Assembly (NCBI RefSeq): GCF_040372045.1
Contig: NZ_BAABWH010000004.1
Direction: 5' to 3' (one strand)
DNA length: 64,000 nt
From: Thalassolituus sp006212115
GTDB lineage: Bacteria; Pseudomonadota; Gammaproteobacteria; Pseudomonadales; Oceanobacteraceae
This document shows positions 52,799-61,646 of the stretch, piece after piece. Both the position numbers and the translations under genes were made by a program. Position 1 is the stretch's first letter. Each line of letters begins with the position of its first letter. Under the pieces are notes generated by a model, which saw only the letters and a list, made by a program, of their open reading frames with translations, searched no databases and had not been told where the DNA came from.

Positions 52799-54120
52799 CT
52801 CGCTGCTCCTATAAACGCAGTTAATTCGTTAATCAATTCGCTCCTGTATTCATTAAATCGTATCTTCCCATCTCGTAGCTTCGAGCAATAGCTATCGCCA
52901 GACGCTTCCAGGTCCAAGAACGTCTTCTTCAAGTCGGCATAGTTTATATCCTCAATCCTAAGGACATACTCTGACAGATCCAAATCTCCCATAATACCGG
53001 TAGACTTATTGCCACCATACCCAATAGCAATAGCTGGTGTAGTGACATTCTGAGAGAAGATAACCGAATGAAATCTTGTACCTACGACAAATGTAAGACG
53101 TGAATAAATGCCCATCAGATCAAAACAATTGTAATCCCCATCAATAACAATGGCTTCATTTGATGACATTAAATGCATCACATCATTAATTGCAATACGA
53201 TCCGTTTCATGAGCACTGGGCCCCTGTACCTGTACAACAAAAAAAACCTGATAACCGCGCGATATCAAGAAATCACCAAACTTTGCAACAGATGATACAT
53301 AGTTTCTATATGCTAAATCGTAATCCGACACCTCAGGGAACCGGTATGGACGAACTGTTATCCCTACAGCCCGATCAGAAATTCCACTGGTAGCCCCACA
53401 GACCTTTTCGGAAGGCTCTTCTTCCTCCATAAAATATGCCAAGTCTGGGATGTATTTCGCGTGATCTACTCGAAGTTCTTGCAAGACGGATAAAGATACT
53501 TTCTCTCTCACGTAAACGAGTCCACAGCGTTTAAGCAAAAACTTAACTACCAACTTATTCAAGCGCCCCGTCAACGGACCAATGGAGTTGGGAAATATTA
53601 CTACCTTCTTCCTGAGCCTCAGCCCAAGTAGTACATAGTACATAGTGAAGAATATATAATATAAATCTTTGACACTACCATAAGTATGCAAAAAGCCCCC
53701 CCCCTTTACAGCAACTACGTCACTAGCAATAAATGAACTAAATGCATCTGAATCCCCATAATGAGGCCACAATAGTCTAAAAGTAAACTTCGATGGTACG
53801 ACCAGCAACAATAATAGACGAGCAAAATCTACCACTGCGACTAGTGCCATTATTATCAATACAAGGTAACCATCGTGTGCATCTTTACTCTGGAGACTAG
53901 ATAAGAATCTACGGGGGTGCTCAACAATGTTTCTCTTTACAGGTATTCCGTGCGAAACAGTTTGACGGCTCTGCATATGACGATCGGTTTCATTATCTCC
54001 GTAGTCAACAACCGCGACATCATCAACACCTGCGTCTTTTAACAGACGAGCACTTTCCCAAACTAGTGCTTGATCGCCACGGTTCAGGTCTGTACAGGCT
54101 GGTACAATAAGGGCTTTCAT
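52795..54120 (-). CDS. Polysaccharide pyruvyl transferase
   Basis: This 441-aa protein matches the PF04230 pyruvyl transferase family: LNRGDQALVWESARLLKDAG (residues about 13-32), VKGGGFLHTYGSVKDLYYIF (about 134-153) and VGTRFHSVIFSQNVTTPAIA (about 351-370). It would add a pyruvate ketal from PEP to a sugar of the polymer, giving it a negative charge. There is a hydrophobic patch near residues 85-110. It overlaps both neighbours by 4 bp. Confidence 0.87.
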   Translation of the reverse strand: MKALIVPACTDLNRGDQALVWESARLLKDAGVDDVAVVDYGDNETDRHMQSRQTVSHGIPVKRNIVEHPRRFLSSLQSKDAHDGYLVLIIMALVAVVDFARLLLLLVVPSKFTFRLLWPHYGDSDAFSSFIASDVVAVKGGGFLHTYGSVKDLYYIFFTMYYVLLGLRLRKKVVIFPNSIGPLTGRLNKLVVKFLLKRCGLVYVREKVSLSVLQELRVDHAKYIPDLAYFMEEEEPSEKVCGATSGISDRAVGITVRPYRFPEVSDYDLAYRNYVSSVAKFGDFLISRGYQVFFVVQVQGPSAHETDRIAINDVMHLMSSNEAIVIDGDYNCFDLMGIYSRLTFVVGTRFHSVIFSQNVTTPAIAIGYGGNKSTGIMGDLDLSEYVLRIEDINYADLKKTFLDLEASGDSYCSKLRDGKIRFNEYRSELINELTAFIGAAR

Positions 54121-55307
54121 ATGAAGTGTGTCCTATGACTAGAGTTCCTAGAAGTGATTACAATCAATACCGCGAGCAGCAACCAAAACTCCCTAACGAG
54201 AAAGTAGTCATTCGTTGCACAAGCTAGGAGTAGCGACATCAGAGTCCCAAAATAAGGAATTCTCTCAATATGTTTCGGGAAATTACTGGCAATAAGCAGA
54301 AATAAAAAGAGGTACGTGATGAGTGAGAAAGCTCCAAGCTCTCCCAAGATTCTGACGAAAGTATTGTGAGGAGCAAGCCCATCAGCGGAAAAAGCTTTTG
54401 CCTTATCTAAGCCCACACCAAATAACATAGACATAACAGTATCAGAAGCTGCCTCCATTGTAGTCGACACGGCCTCGAGACGAGAAGAAACTCCCCCTCC
54501 CGTGTCGTTCAACCTCCTATCCACAGCTTCATTAAAATGGCCAAAATATGAATCATTAGCCACTACACTAATACCTACCAAACTTAGAATCACAAAGCCT
54601 GATACATACATAAATACTAACTTTCTGTTACTCATGAACAAATACAAAAAGTGGAAGAAAAGAAGCACCGACAGTGCCAAGATTGCTCCTCTAGACATTG
54701 AGAAAACAACAGCCAACAATACAAATAAAATTGAAATCTTAACCGCCAAAACTTTACGCTTGATCAATAGACCAATGTAAACCACTAACAACATACTAAG
54801 TGAAAAATAATTTGGATTGGCTAATAAACCCTGCAGCCTTGCGAAGCCATTTCGCACATACAGAAATTGGGTGACATCGTCATTGTGAAAACCTGCATAG
54901 AACAATAGGAATGCTGTAATATAGATAACTGCAAGTATTCCACTAAAAATCACAAATAACGACAAAACCTTATATACAAAATATTGATCTTCATGACCAG
55001 TATACTTATACCCGACTACGAGAAGCAGAGTGAGAGTATAAAATGAGAGTGCAACCTCATAGTAAACACTATCACTTGCTCCATTCATAATGGTAGTTAA
55101 AAGAACAAGCACAAGCATAAATAAAACTATATATACATACACCACCGTGTCATTTTTATATAAGATCTTGTACGAGGGAACGAGTAAGACAAACAAATAT
55201 AATATCTCTGACAAGCCCGCCGGTACTACATCTCGCAAATGTATATATAACGCTAATGAAAAAGCAAAGCAGGTTAGATATAGATTAGTAAGCCTGAAAG
55301 TCATCAT
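54117..55307 (-). CDS. O-antigen ligase/polymerase-like membrane protein (Wzy)
   Basis: This 396-aa protein with about ten transmembrane segments has the Wzy/WaaL C-terminal features MSRGAILALSVLLFFHFLYL (residues about 205-224) and the loop PHNTFVRILGELGAFSLITY (about 325-344). It is most likely the repeat-unit polymerase for this locus, since a flippase and GTs accompany it; a ligase is the alternative. The coding sequence is AT-rich compared with flanking genes. Confidence 0.82.
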   Translation of the reverse strand: MMTFRLTNLYLTCFAFSLALYIHLRDVVPAGLSEILYLFVLLVPSYKILYKNDTVVYVYIVLFMLVLVLLTTIMNGASDSVYYEVALSFYTLTLLLVVGYKYTGHEDQYFVYKVLSLFVIFSGILAVIYITAFLLFYAGFHNDDVTQFLYVRNGFARLQGLLANPNYFSLSMLLVVYIGLLIKRKVLAVKISILFVLLAVVFSMSRGAILALSVLLFFHFLYLFMSNRKLVFMYVSGFVILSLVGISVVANDSYFGHFNEAVDRRLNDTGGGVSSRLEAVSTTMEAASDTVMSMLFGVGLDKAKAFSADGLAPHNTFVRILGELGAFSLITYLFLFLLIASNFPKHIERIPYFGTLMSLLLACATNDYFLVREFWLLLAVLIVITSRNSSHRTHFI

Positions 55308-56753
55308 TCAATAACTCTTAGCGATATATAGGTAACAGCGCTTGTACAAGTCTCGTTCACGCTGCATAAAGTGCGGTACAGTAAAACTAAGCAGAAGATG
55401 AAGGACCAGTAACAACACCCAAAATGCGAACATCATAACGAGGTTTGAGATTCCCCCAAACTCGACCATCAAGTAATCCAACATCAAGTAGCTCATGACG
55501 TAATACACCCCATATTTAAACGTATAGGATGCCATTCCTATCTCAGTTCGAATTGATTTATCAATGCAAAAATAGAGAACGTAAAAATTCAGAAAAATAG
55601 CAACTGCCACACCTGCCGCCACGCCCACCAAACCATAATGACTGCCTGCATATGCACCTAAGAGGACGCAAAAAGCATAAAATAGCTGAGCAAATATTCG
55701 ACTAGTCATATTCCCCATAGAACGTAGTACACAGTCATTTATCTTATAGCCAACCCTGTATAAAAATATTAAAGAAAGAATACCTAATACTGGTGCTACC
55801 TGTTCCCAACCTGGACCTAGAAGAAGGTTGATTATGTATTCTGAATTAAAGTGTAATACCATACCGAAAGGTATTGAAAACCAAGATACCAAAACAATGC
55901 CATTCATATAGAGTGAGGCAACTTCCTTTGGTCTATCCTTTAACCGAGAAATTATCGGGAAGTAGACTTTATCCATGGTTCCTCCAATCAACATAGCTGG
56001 AGCGGAAATAATTTGATACGCTCTTGAATAAATACCTAGGGATTCCAAACTGACATACTTTGCTAACACAAAATTGTCACCATGAGAGGCCCCAAGATTC
56101 GAGAATTCGGCTAAAGTATGTCGAATCCCATACGGTAGCAGGCGCTTCACCGAAGACATATCGAAGAACGTTATTCTGAGTTTTCGAGCAGTCAATACTA
56201 AAGATACAAAACTCTGTATAGCAAGCTGTGCCAGCATTCCGCAAATCAATGAGTATGCGCCAAAGTCTGCGTGTGACATTGATATTGAAATTAGTGTGTA
56301 CCCGAACAAAAAGCTACATACATTTATAAGGGAAATTGCCTTGAACCGCATATCCCTATTCAAGATGGCCAGACTCACACTACCCAGACTAGTGAAAAAT
56401 ACTGCTATCGCGATTGTTTCGAGATAAACACCAAAGTTATCCTGCCCGAACAACAATCCAATAGCTGTTGAGTTCAAATAGAGTAGTAAGGAGATGAAGC
56501 TTCCAAAAGCTAATTGAAAAATGAAGACTGAAGATATATCTACATCTGTAAGCTTATCGGTGTGAACCACTGCGGATGATACTCCAATCTCCGCAACTAA
56601 TTTGCATATCCCATATACGATGACACATATGGCGAAAACACCAAAATCACTTGGAGAGAGCAGTCTTGCCAAGTAAAGCATTACGGCAAATTGCATCAAT
56701 TGCTGCGCTGCTGTACCTGACAACATCCATGCCATATATCTCTTAACTGCCAT
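55308..56753 (-). CDS. Wzx-like oligosaccharide flippase
   Basis: This 481-aa membrane protein with about 12-14 helices is of the PST/Wzx family (WzxC-like). It starts MAVKRYMAWMLSGTAAQQLM, followed by LYLARLLSPSDFGVFAICVI. It should flip undecaprenyl-linked repeat units across the inner membrane. Only 14 bp separate it from the pyrF stop, so it may be read from the pyrF operon. Confidence 0.88.
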   Translation of the reverse strand: MAVKRYMAWMLSGTAAQQLMQFAVMLYLARLLSPSDFGVFAICVIVYGICKLVAEIGVSSAVVHTDKLTDVDISSVFIFQLAFGSFISLLLYLNSTAIGLLFGQDNFGVYLETIAIAVFFTSLGSVSLAILNRDMRFKAISLINVCSFLFGYTLISISMSHADFGAYSLICGMLAQLAIQSFVSLVLTARKLRITFFDMSSVKRLLPYGIRHTLAEFSNLGASHGDNFVLAKYVSLESLGIYSRAYQIISAPAMLIGGTMDKVYFPIISRLKDRPKEVASLYMNGIVLVSWFSIPFGMVLHFNSEYIINLLLGPGWEQVAPVLGILSLIFLYRVGYKINDCVLRSMGNMTSRIFAQLFYAFCVLLGAYAGSHYGLVGVAAGVAVAIFLNFYVLYFCIDKSIRTEIGMASYTFKYGVYYVMSYLMLDYLMVEFGGISNLVMMFAFWVLLLVLHLLLSFTVPHFMQRERDLYKRCYLYIAKSY

Positions 56754-56767
56754 ATATCTTGAGCGCC

Positions 56768-57451
56768 CTATAGGATACTTTCTAATACCGTCAGCGGAGC
56801 TTCATTTGCGACAATGGGTCTACCAATCACCATATAGTGCACACCTGCCTCGACCGCCTGTTTAGGCGTCATCACACGTTTCTGATCACCGATATCTGAA
56901 CCTTCGGGGCGAATACCAGGCGTCACGGTCAAAAAATCTGCGCCACAGACATCACGGATCAGAGCAACTTCTCGAGCTGAACAGACAACTCCATCCAAGC
57001 CAGACGATTGTGTAAGTTTCGCTAAACGCTCAACTTGTTTCATCGGCTCAACATCCAAGCCGATACCGGCGAGATCACGCTGCTCCATTGAGGTCAGCAC
57101 AGTCACGCCAATTAGCAGAGGCTGATGAGATTTCTTCTCAAGTTCATTACGAGCGGCCTCCATCATGCGCTGTCCACCCGAGGCATGGACATTCACCATC
57201 CACACACCAAGATCAGCCGCAACGCCAACGGCCTTGGCACAGGTATTGGGAATATCATGGAACTTGAGGTCGAGAAATACTTCATAGTTTCGCTTATGAA
57301 GCTCTTCAAGGATGACAGGACCAGTCGCAGTGTAGAGTTCCTTACCGACTTTCAGACGGCACAGTGATGGATCAAGCTGGTCTGCCATGGCAATCGCTTG
57401 TTGCATATCCGGAAAATCGAGAGCAACAACGACAGGGGAATTAGTGGTCAT
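56768..57451 (-). CDS. pyrF: Orotidine 5'-phosphate decarboxylase PyrF
   Basis: This 227-aa protein starts at ATG 57451 (MTTNSPVVVALDFPDMQQAI), which overlaps the lapB stop (ATGA); a longer in-frame form would add residues not seen in the family. The catalytic region VFLDLKFHDIPNT (Asp-Lys...Asp) and the TPGIRPEGSDIGDQKRVMTP phosphate-binding loop are visible. It catalyses UMP formation from OMP. Confidence 0.96.
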   Translation of the reverse strand: MTTNSPVVVALDFPDMQQAIAMADQLDPSLCRLKVGKELYTATGPVILEELHKRNYEVFLDLKFHDIPNTCAKAVGVAADLGVWMVNVHASGGQRMMEAARNELEKKSHQPLLIGVTVLTSMEQRDLAGIGLDVEPMKQVERLAKLTQSSGLDGVVCSAREVALIRDVCGADFLTVTPGIRPEGSDIGDQKRVMTPKQAVEAGVHYMVIGRPIVANEAPLTVLESIL

Positions 57452-58641
57452 AGTTCTGGCTTTTGGTGTACTGGCTGTGGAACGAAAGCCTTGATAGTTG
57501 CCCAATCTTTACAGCTTGGACAGCGCCAGTGGGGTTCCTTTGCCTTAAATCCGCAACTGGAGCAAACGAACTTAGGTTCGGATGCCACGATGCCGCGCAG
57601 GATATCATAGAGCTGTAACAACTGCGACTTATCCAGCTGCTGCCGATGACTCAGGACCACTTCGGCTAAAGCCAAAAAACCTTGGTTGGAAGGGCGCTTT
57701 TTCAGCTCTAGCAGTAGTTCGCTGACCGCACTTTCAGGCAATGCGTCACTCCCTTCAACGTTCATCGATGCCACCAATGCAGGAACATAGCCGGTCTTAA
57801 TCCAATGCTCCGTTAAATGCTGCTTCAGCCCTGAGTAATCACTACTGTATTTGAACGCAGCGCTGAGTTTTTCTACCACGCTAAGAACACTACTGTCATC
57901 TACTTCTGCCGCCTTCAGGTAACAGCGAATAGCTTCCCGATACTCATTCTGGCTGTAAGCTAGATCTCCCAGAACGATATGCGCTCGTGCACAGCCGCTA
58001 TCGATCTTAAGTGCTTGCTTGCACAACTTCTGTACCGTCAAAAAGTCGGATTGACGCACAGCGTGCTCTGCTCGCTCGCAGGCAGCGTGCGCCACCCTGC
58101 GACTTAGTCGGCTGCCTTGCGGTAGCATTTTCTCGCGATACAAATCGATAATATTCTGCCACTCCCCCTCCTCTTCCAGGAGCTCGATCAACAGAAGTGC
58201 CGCCTTGTCACGGTTGTGCCCTTTTGCCTCTAGCAAATCCCTTAATATGCGCTCCGCGCGATCCAGAAGCCCAGCAGAAGAATAGTCACATGCCAATTCA
58301 AACTGAATTGCATACAGGGCACTACGCTCAAGGTCTGCGCGAGCAAATAGTTTCTGATGAAGGTGCATTGCCCGATCTAGCTCGCCTTTGTCGCGCAGGC
58401 TTTTACCTAGCTTGAGCAGCAGGTCAATCGAGTCATCATCTAACTGGTCTATCTTAAGCAGGTTCTCAAGTGCAGAATCATTACTTTCGGCGAGGAGGAA
58501 ATCCACAGAAGGAATCCAGTCTGGATAATCCTGCTTCTTGGATTGTTGTGCGTAGCGGTATCCGAGCGTCCAACCCAGAGCAACAGCGGCAAGCAGAAGG
58601 ACATAGAGTATGGCGGTGTCGAACAGTTCAGCTGACAACAT
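57448..58641 (-). CDS. lapB: LPS assembly protein LapB (YciM)
   Basis: This 397-aa protein has one N-terminal membrane helix (residues about 8-28), TPR repeats (about 60-330) and a C-terminal rubredoxin-like metal site with two Cys pairs, CSSCGFKAKEPHWRCPSCKD (about 365-384). In E. coli it works with FtsH and YejM to control LpxC turnover and LPS synthesis. The usual upstream lapA is not present: the ihfB stop lies only 35 bp away. Confidence 0.93.
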   Translation of the reverse strand: MLSAELFDTAILYVLLLAAVALGWTLGYRYAQQSKKQDYPDWIPSVDFLLAESNDSALENLLKIDQLDDDSIDLLLKLGKSLRDKGELDRAMHLHQKLFARADLERSALYAIQFELACDYSSAGLLDRAERILRDLLEAKGHNRDKAALLLIELLEEEGEWQNIIDLYREKMLPQGSRLSRRVAHAACERAEHAVRQSDFLTVQKLCKQALKIDSGCARAHIVLGDLAYSQNEYREAIRCYLKAAEVDDSSVLSVVEKLSAAFKYSSDYSGLKQHLTEHWIKTGYVPALVASMNVEGSDALPESAVSELLLELKKRPSNQGFLALAEVVLSHRQQLDKSQLLQLYDILRGIVASEPKFVCSSCGFKAKEPHWRCPSCKDWATIKAFVPQPVHQKPEL

Positions 58642-58676
58642 GTGAGGATGTTACTTCTTGCAGAGGCGGGATGACA

Positions 58677-58967
58677 TCAGGCAGTCATACTATCGTTTAC
58701 CTGATCACGTAATTCCTTGCCGGGTTTAAAGTGCGGAACAAACTTACCCTGCAATTCAACCGTCTCTCCGGTTTTGGGGTTACGGCCAGTTCGCGGCGCA
58801 CGATAGTGCAACGAGAAACTACCAAACCCTCTGATTTCTATTCGATCACCCGTCGATAGTGTCTGCGACATGTGGTCCAGCAAGGTTTTGACTGCAAGCT
58901 CAACGTCTTTCGCAGATAACTGCGGCTGACGACTGACAATCTTCTCGATCAACTCGGATTTCGTCAC
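58677..58967 (-). CDS. ihfB: Integration host factor beta subunit
   Basis: This 96-aa DNA-bending protein has the start MTKSELIEKIVSRQPQLSAK and the arm segment GRNPKTGETVELQGKFVPHF, with the intercalating Pro in RNPKTG. The start codon is GTG at 58965-58967 after a strong AAGGAGGGA site. It pairs with IhfA. Confidence 0.97.
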   Translation of the reverse strand: MTKSELIEKIVSRQPQLSAKDVELAVKTLLDHMSQTLSTGDRIEIRGFGSFSLHYRAPRTGRNPKTGETVELQGKFVPHFKPGKELRDQVNDSMTA

Positions 58968-59012
58968 TGCATTCCCTCCTTGAGAACGAAGCTTTTAGAT
59001 AATTCCTGTTAA

Positions 59013-59041
59013 ATCATGCAGTTAGCAGTTGAAATTTGCAA
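59013..59041 (-). promoter_or_regulatory. Possible ihfB promoter
   Basis: On the - strand TTGCAA (59036-59041) and CATGAT (59013-59018) are separated by 17 bp, between the rpsA terminator and the ihfB start. The match to sigma70 consensus is moderate. Confidence 0.3.
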
Positions 59042-59092
59042 GAGACCAAGACTAAGAATTAGCCAATTGTGCGCATTCCATAACAATCAGGC

Positions 59093-59118
59093 ATAAAAAA
59101 ACCCGCCGAAGCGGGTTT
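59093..59118 (-). terminator. Rho-independent terminator after rpsA
   Basis: On the - strand the stem AAACCCGC/GCGGGTTT with a stable TTCG tetraloop (arms 59099-59106 and 59111-59118) is followed by a T run (59093-59098). It lies 19 bp past the rpsA stop. Confidence 0.92.
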
Positions 59119-59136
59119 CTTTGCTCACACTAAGGA

Positions 59137-60819
59137 TTATTCCTTACCGCGGAGCTGCTCTTTCAGCAGGTCACCAATAGTGGTAGGACCTGTCATTTCA
59201 GCTTCTGCTTTCGCACGCTGCTCTTTCAGAGCTTCTTTATCAGCAACCTGATCTTTTGCTTTCACAGACAGGCTGATGGTGCGGTTCTTACGATCAACAG
59301 AAGTAATCGCGGCTTCGATACTGTCGCCTTCATTCAGAACGTTACGAGCATCTTCAACTTTGTCCTGGCTGATCTCTGAAGCACGCAGAGTCGCTTCAAC
59401 ACCTTCAGCGATTTCTACAGTGGCTGCTTTCGCGTCAACAGCAATCACTTTACCAGTGACAACAGTGCCTTTGTCGTTTTCAGCAACAAACTCAGAGAAT
59501 GGATCGCTTTCCAGCTGCTTCACGCCCAGTGAGATACGCTCACGCTCTGGGTCGATAGACAGGATAACGGTTTCCAGCTCGTCGCCTTTCTTGTAGTTAC
59601 GAACCGCGTCTTCGCCGTTGTCGTTCCAAGAGATGTCAGACAGGTGAACCAGACCGTCAATACCGCCGTCCAGACCGATGAATATACCAAAGTCAGTGAT
59701 TGACTTGATCTTACCAGCGATCTTGTCACCTTTATTGAACTGAGTACCGAATGCTTCCCATGGGTTCATGGTGCACTGCTTGATACCCAGAGAGATACGA
59801 CGACGTTCTTCGTCGATATCCAGAATCATCACTTCCACTTCGTCGCCAACTTGTACGACTTTGCTTGGGTGGATGTTCTTGTTGGTCCAATCCATTTCGG
59901 AAACGTGAACCAGACCTTCAACACCTTCTTCCAGCTCAGCGAAGCAGCCGTAGTCAGTCAGGTTAGTAACACGTGCTTTCACGCGAGCATTCTCTGGGTA
60001 GCGCTCGTTGATGCTTACCCATGGATCGTCACCCAGCTGCTTCAGACCCAGTGATACGCGGTTACGCTCACGGTCGAATTTCAGGACTTTAACATCGATC
60101 TCGTCACCAACAGCAACGATTTCGCTTGGGTGCTTGATACGCTTCCACGCCATGTCAGTGATGTGCAGCAGGCCGTCAACACCGCCCAGATCTACGAATG
60201 CACCGTAGTCGGTCAGGTTCTTAACGATACCCTTAACAGACTGACCTTCCTGCAGGTTAGCCAGCAGCTCTTCACGTTCCTGGCTGTTAGCAGCTTCAAG
60301 AACGGCACGACGAGAAACAACAACGTTGTTACGCTTAGCATCGAGCTTAATTACTTTGAATTCGAGTTCTTTGCCTTCCAGATGCGCAGTATCGCGTACT
60401 GGACGAACGTCAACCAGAGAGCCTGGCAGGAACGCACGGATGTTCTTCAGCTCTACAGTGAAGCCACCCTTAACTTTACCGTTGATAACACCGGTAACCA
60501 TTTCATCAGCTTCGAAAGCCTTTTCCAGCTCTTTCCAGCTTTCAGCGCGTTTCGCTTTTTCACGAGACAGTTTGGTTTCACCGAAGCCATCTTCAACAGC
60601 TTCCAGTGAGACGAAAGTTTCGTCGCCAACAGCAACTTCTAATTCGCCTTTTTCGTTCAGGAACTGGCTGCGTGGAATAACCGCTTCTGACTTCAGGCCA
60701 GAGTTAACCGTTACCCAGTCGCTGTCGATATCAACAACGGTACCGGCAACGATGGAACCCGGTTGCATGTCCAGTTCTTTTAGGGATTCTTCAAATAGAT
60801 CAGCAAAGCTTTCGCTCAT
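59137..60819 (-). CDS. rpsA: 30S ribosomal protein S1
   Basis: This 560-aa protein starts at ATG 60819 (MSESFADLFEESLKELDMQP); I choose it over an ATG 36 bp upstream because S1 proteins begin this way and an AGGTG ribosome site precedes it. It has six S1 RNA-binding repeats (for example KNLTDYGAFVDLGGVDGLLH and TNLTDYGCFAELEEGVEGLV). It unfolds and binds mRNA leaders on the 30S subunit. It lies in cmk-rpsA-ihfB order. Confidence 0.98.
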   Translation of the reverse strand: MSESFADLFEESLKELDMQPGSIVAGTVVDIDSDWVTVNSGLKSEAVIPRSQFLNEKGELEVAVGDETFVSLEAVEDGFGETKLSREKAKRAESWKELEKAFEADEMVTGVINGKVKGGFTVELKNIRAFLPGSLVDVRPVRDTAHLEGKELEFKVIKLDAKRNNVVVSRRAVLEAANSQEREELLANLQEGQSVKGIVKNLTDYGAFVDLGGVDGLLHITDMAWKRIKHPSEIVAVGDEIDVKVLKFDRERNRVSLGLKQLGDDPWVSINERYPENARVKARVTNLTDYGCFAELEEGVEGLVHVSEMDWTNKNIHPSKVVQVGDEVEVMILDIDEERRRISLGIKQCTMNPWEAFGTQFNKGDKIAGKIKSITDFGIFIGLDGGIDGLVHLSDISWNDNGEDAVRNYKKGDELETVILSIDPERERISLGVKQLESDPFSEFVAENDKGTVVTGKVIAVDAKAATVEIAEGVEATLRASEISQDKVEDARNVLNEGDSIEAAITSVDRKNRTISLSVKAKDQVADKEALKEQRAKAEAEMTGPTTIGDLLKEQLRGKE

Positions 60820-60956
60820 GTATACACCTGTCTCATAAAACGCGCTGCTATACACAGATCGCGCTGACCAGACTGCCAGTCATCTGGGGTTAGTTAGTAA
60901 TAAAACTCTCCGCACCGACTTCTGTTGAGAAGCTGGCAGATGCAAAGGTTTTAATC

Positions 60957-61646
60957 TCAGATCAGTCCTGCTTGGCGGACAAGCAACAGGATCTTCTCGC
61001 GAACCTCTTCAATGGAAAGAGAGGTACTATCGATCACGGTTGCATCAGTCGCTGGGCGTAATGGCGCAACAGCTCGGTTGCTGTCTCGTTCATCACGAAC
61101 CCGGATGTCTTCGATAAGGGCGGGCAAACTAGCATTTATGCCCTTTTCAGTCAACTGCTTATAGCGGCGCTGACCACGTTCCTCTGCCGAGGCTGTCAGG
61201 AAGACTTTAATCTGCGCATCGGTAAAGACGACCGTCCCCATATCACGGCCATCGGCAATCAAGCCAGGTGCCTGACGGAAGTCGCGTTGACGTTGCAACA
61301 GCGCCTCGCGCACTTTCGGCAACGCAGCAACCTGTGATGCCAGGCTGCCCACTTCCTCCGTACGAATGGTCGTCGTCACATCGTCACCTTCTAAGATGAC
61401 CTGAACACCGCTACTCGTCGGGATAAAACGCACATCGAGATTAGCCGCAACCGCAGCAACAGCAACTTCATCATCAAGTGCAATGCCTTTGCGGTCAGAC
61501 GCCAAACCGGTAATACGATACAAGGCACCACTGTCCAACAGATGCCAGTTCAATGCTTCGGCAAGAATCGCGCAGACGGTACCTTTGCCCGCGCCCGATG
61601 GACCGTCAACCGTGATTACCACCGGCAACGCCTGTGAATTACTCAC
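60957..61646 (-). CDS. cmk: Cytidylate kinase Cmk
   Basis: This 229-aa kinase phosphorylates CMP and dCMP. The P-loop is VDGPSGAGKGTVC, followed by LDSGALYRITG and the LIADGRDMGTVVF segment. The start is most likely GTG at 61646 (SNSQALPVVITVDG follows), 8 bp inside the aroA end. Earlier starts would add a long extension not typical of the family. Confidence 0.95.
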   Translation of the reverse strand: MSNSQALPVVITVDGPSGAGKGTVCAILAEALNWHLLDSGALYRITGLASDRKGIALDDEVAVAAVAANLDVRFIPTSSGVQVILEGDDVTTTIRTEEVGSLASQVAALPKVREALLQRQRDFRQAPGLIADGRDMGTVVFTDAQIKVFLTASAEERGQRRYKQLTEKGINASLPALIEDIRVRDERDSNRAVAPLRPATDATVIDSTSLSIEEVREKILLLVRQAGLI

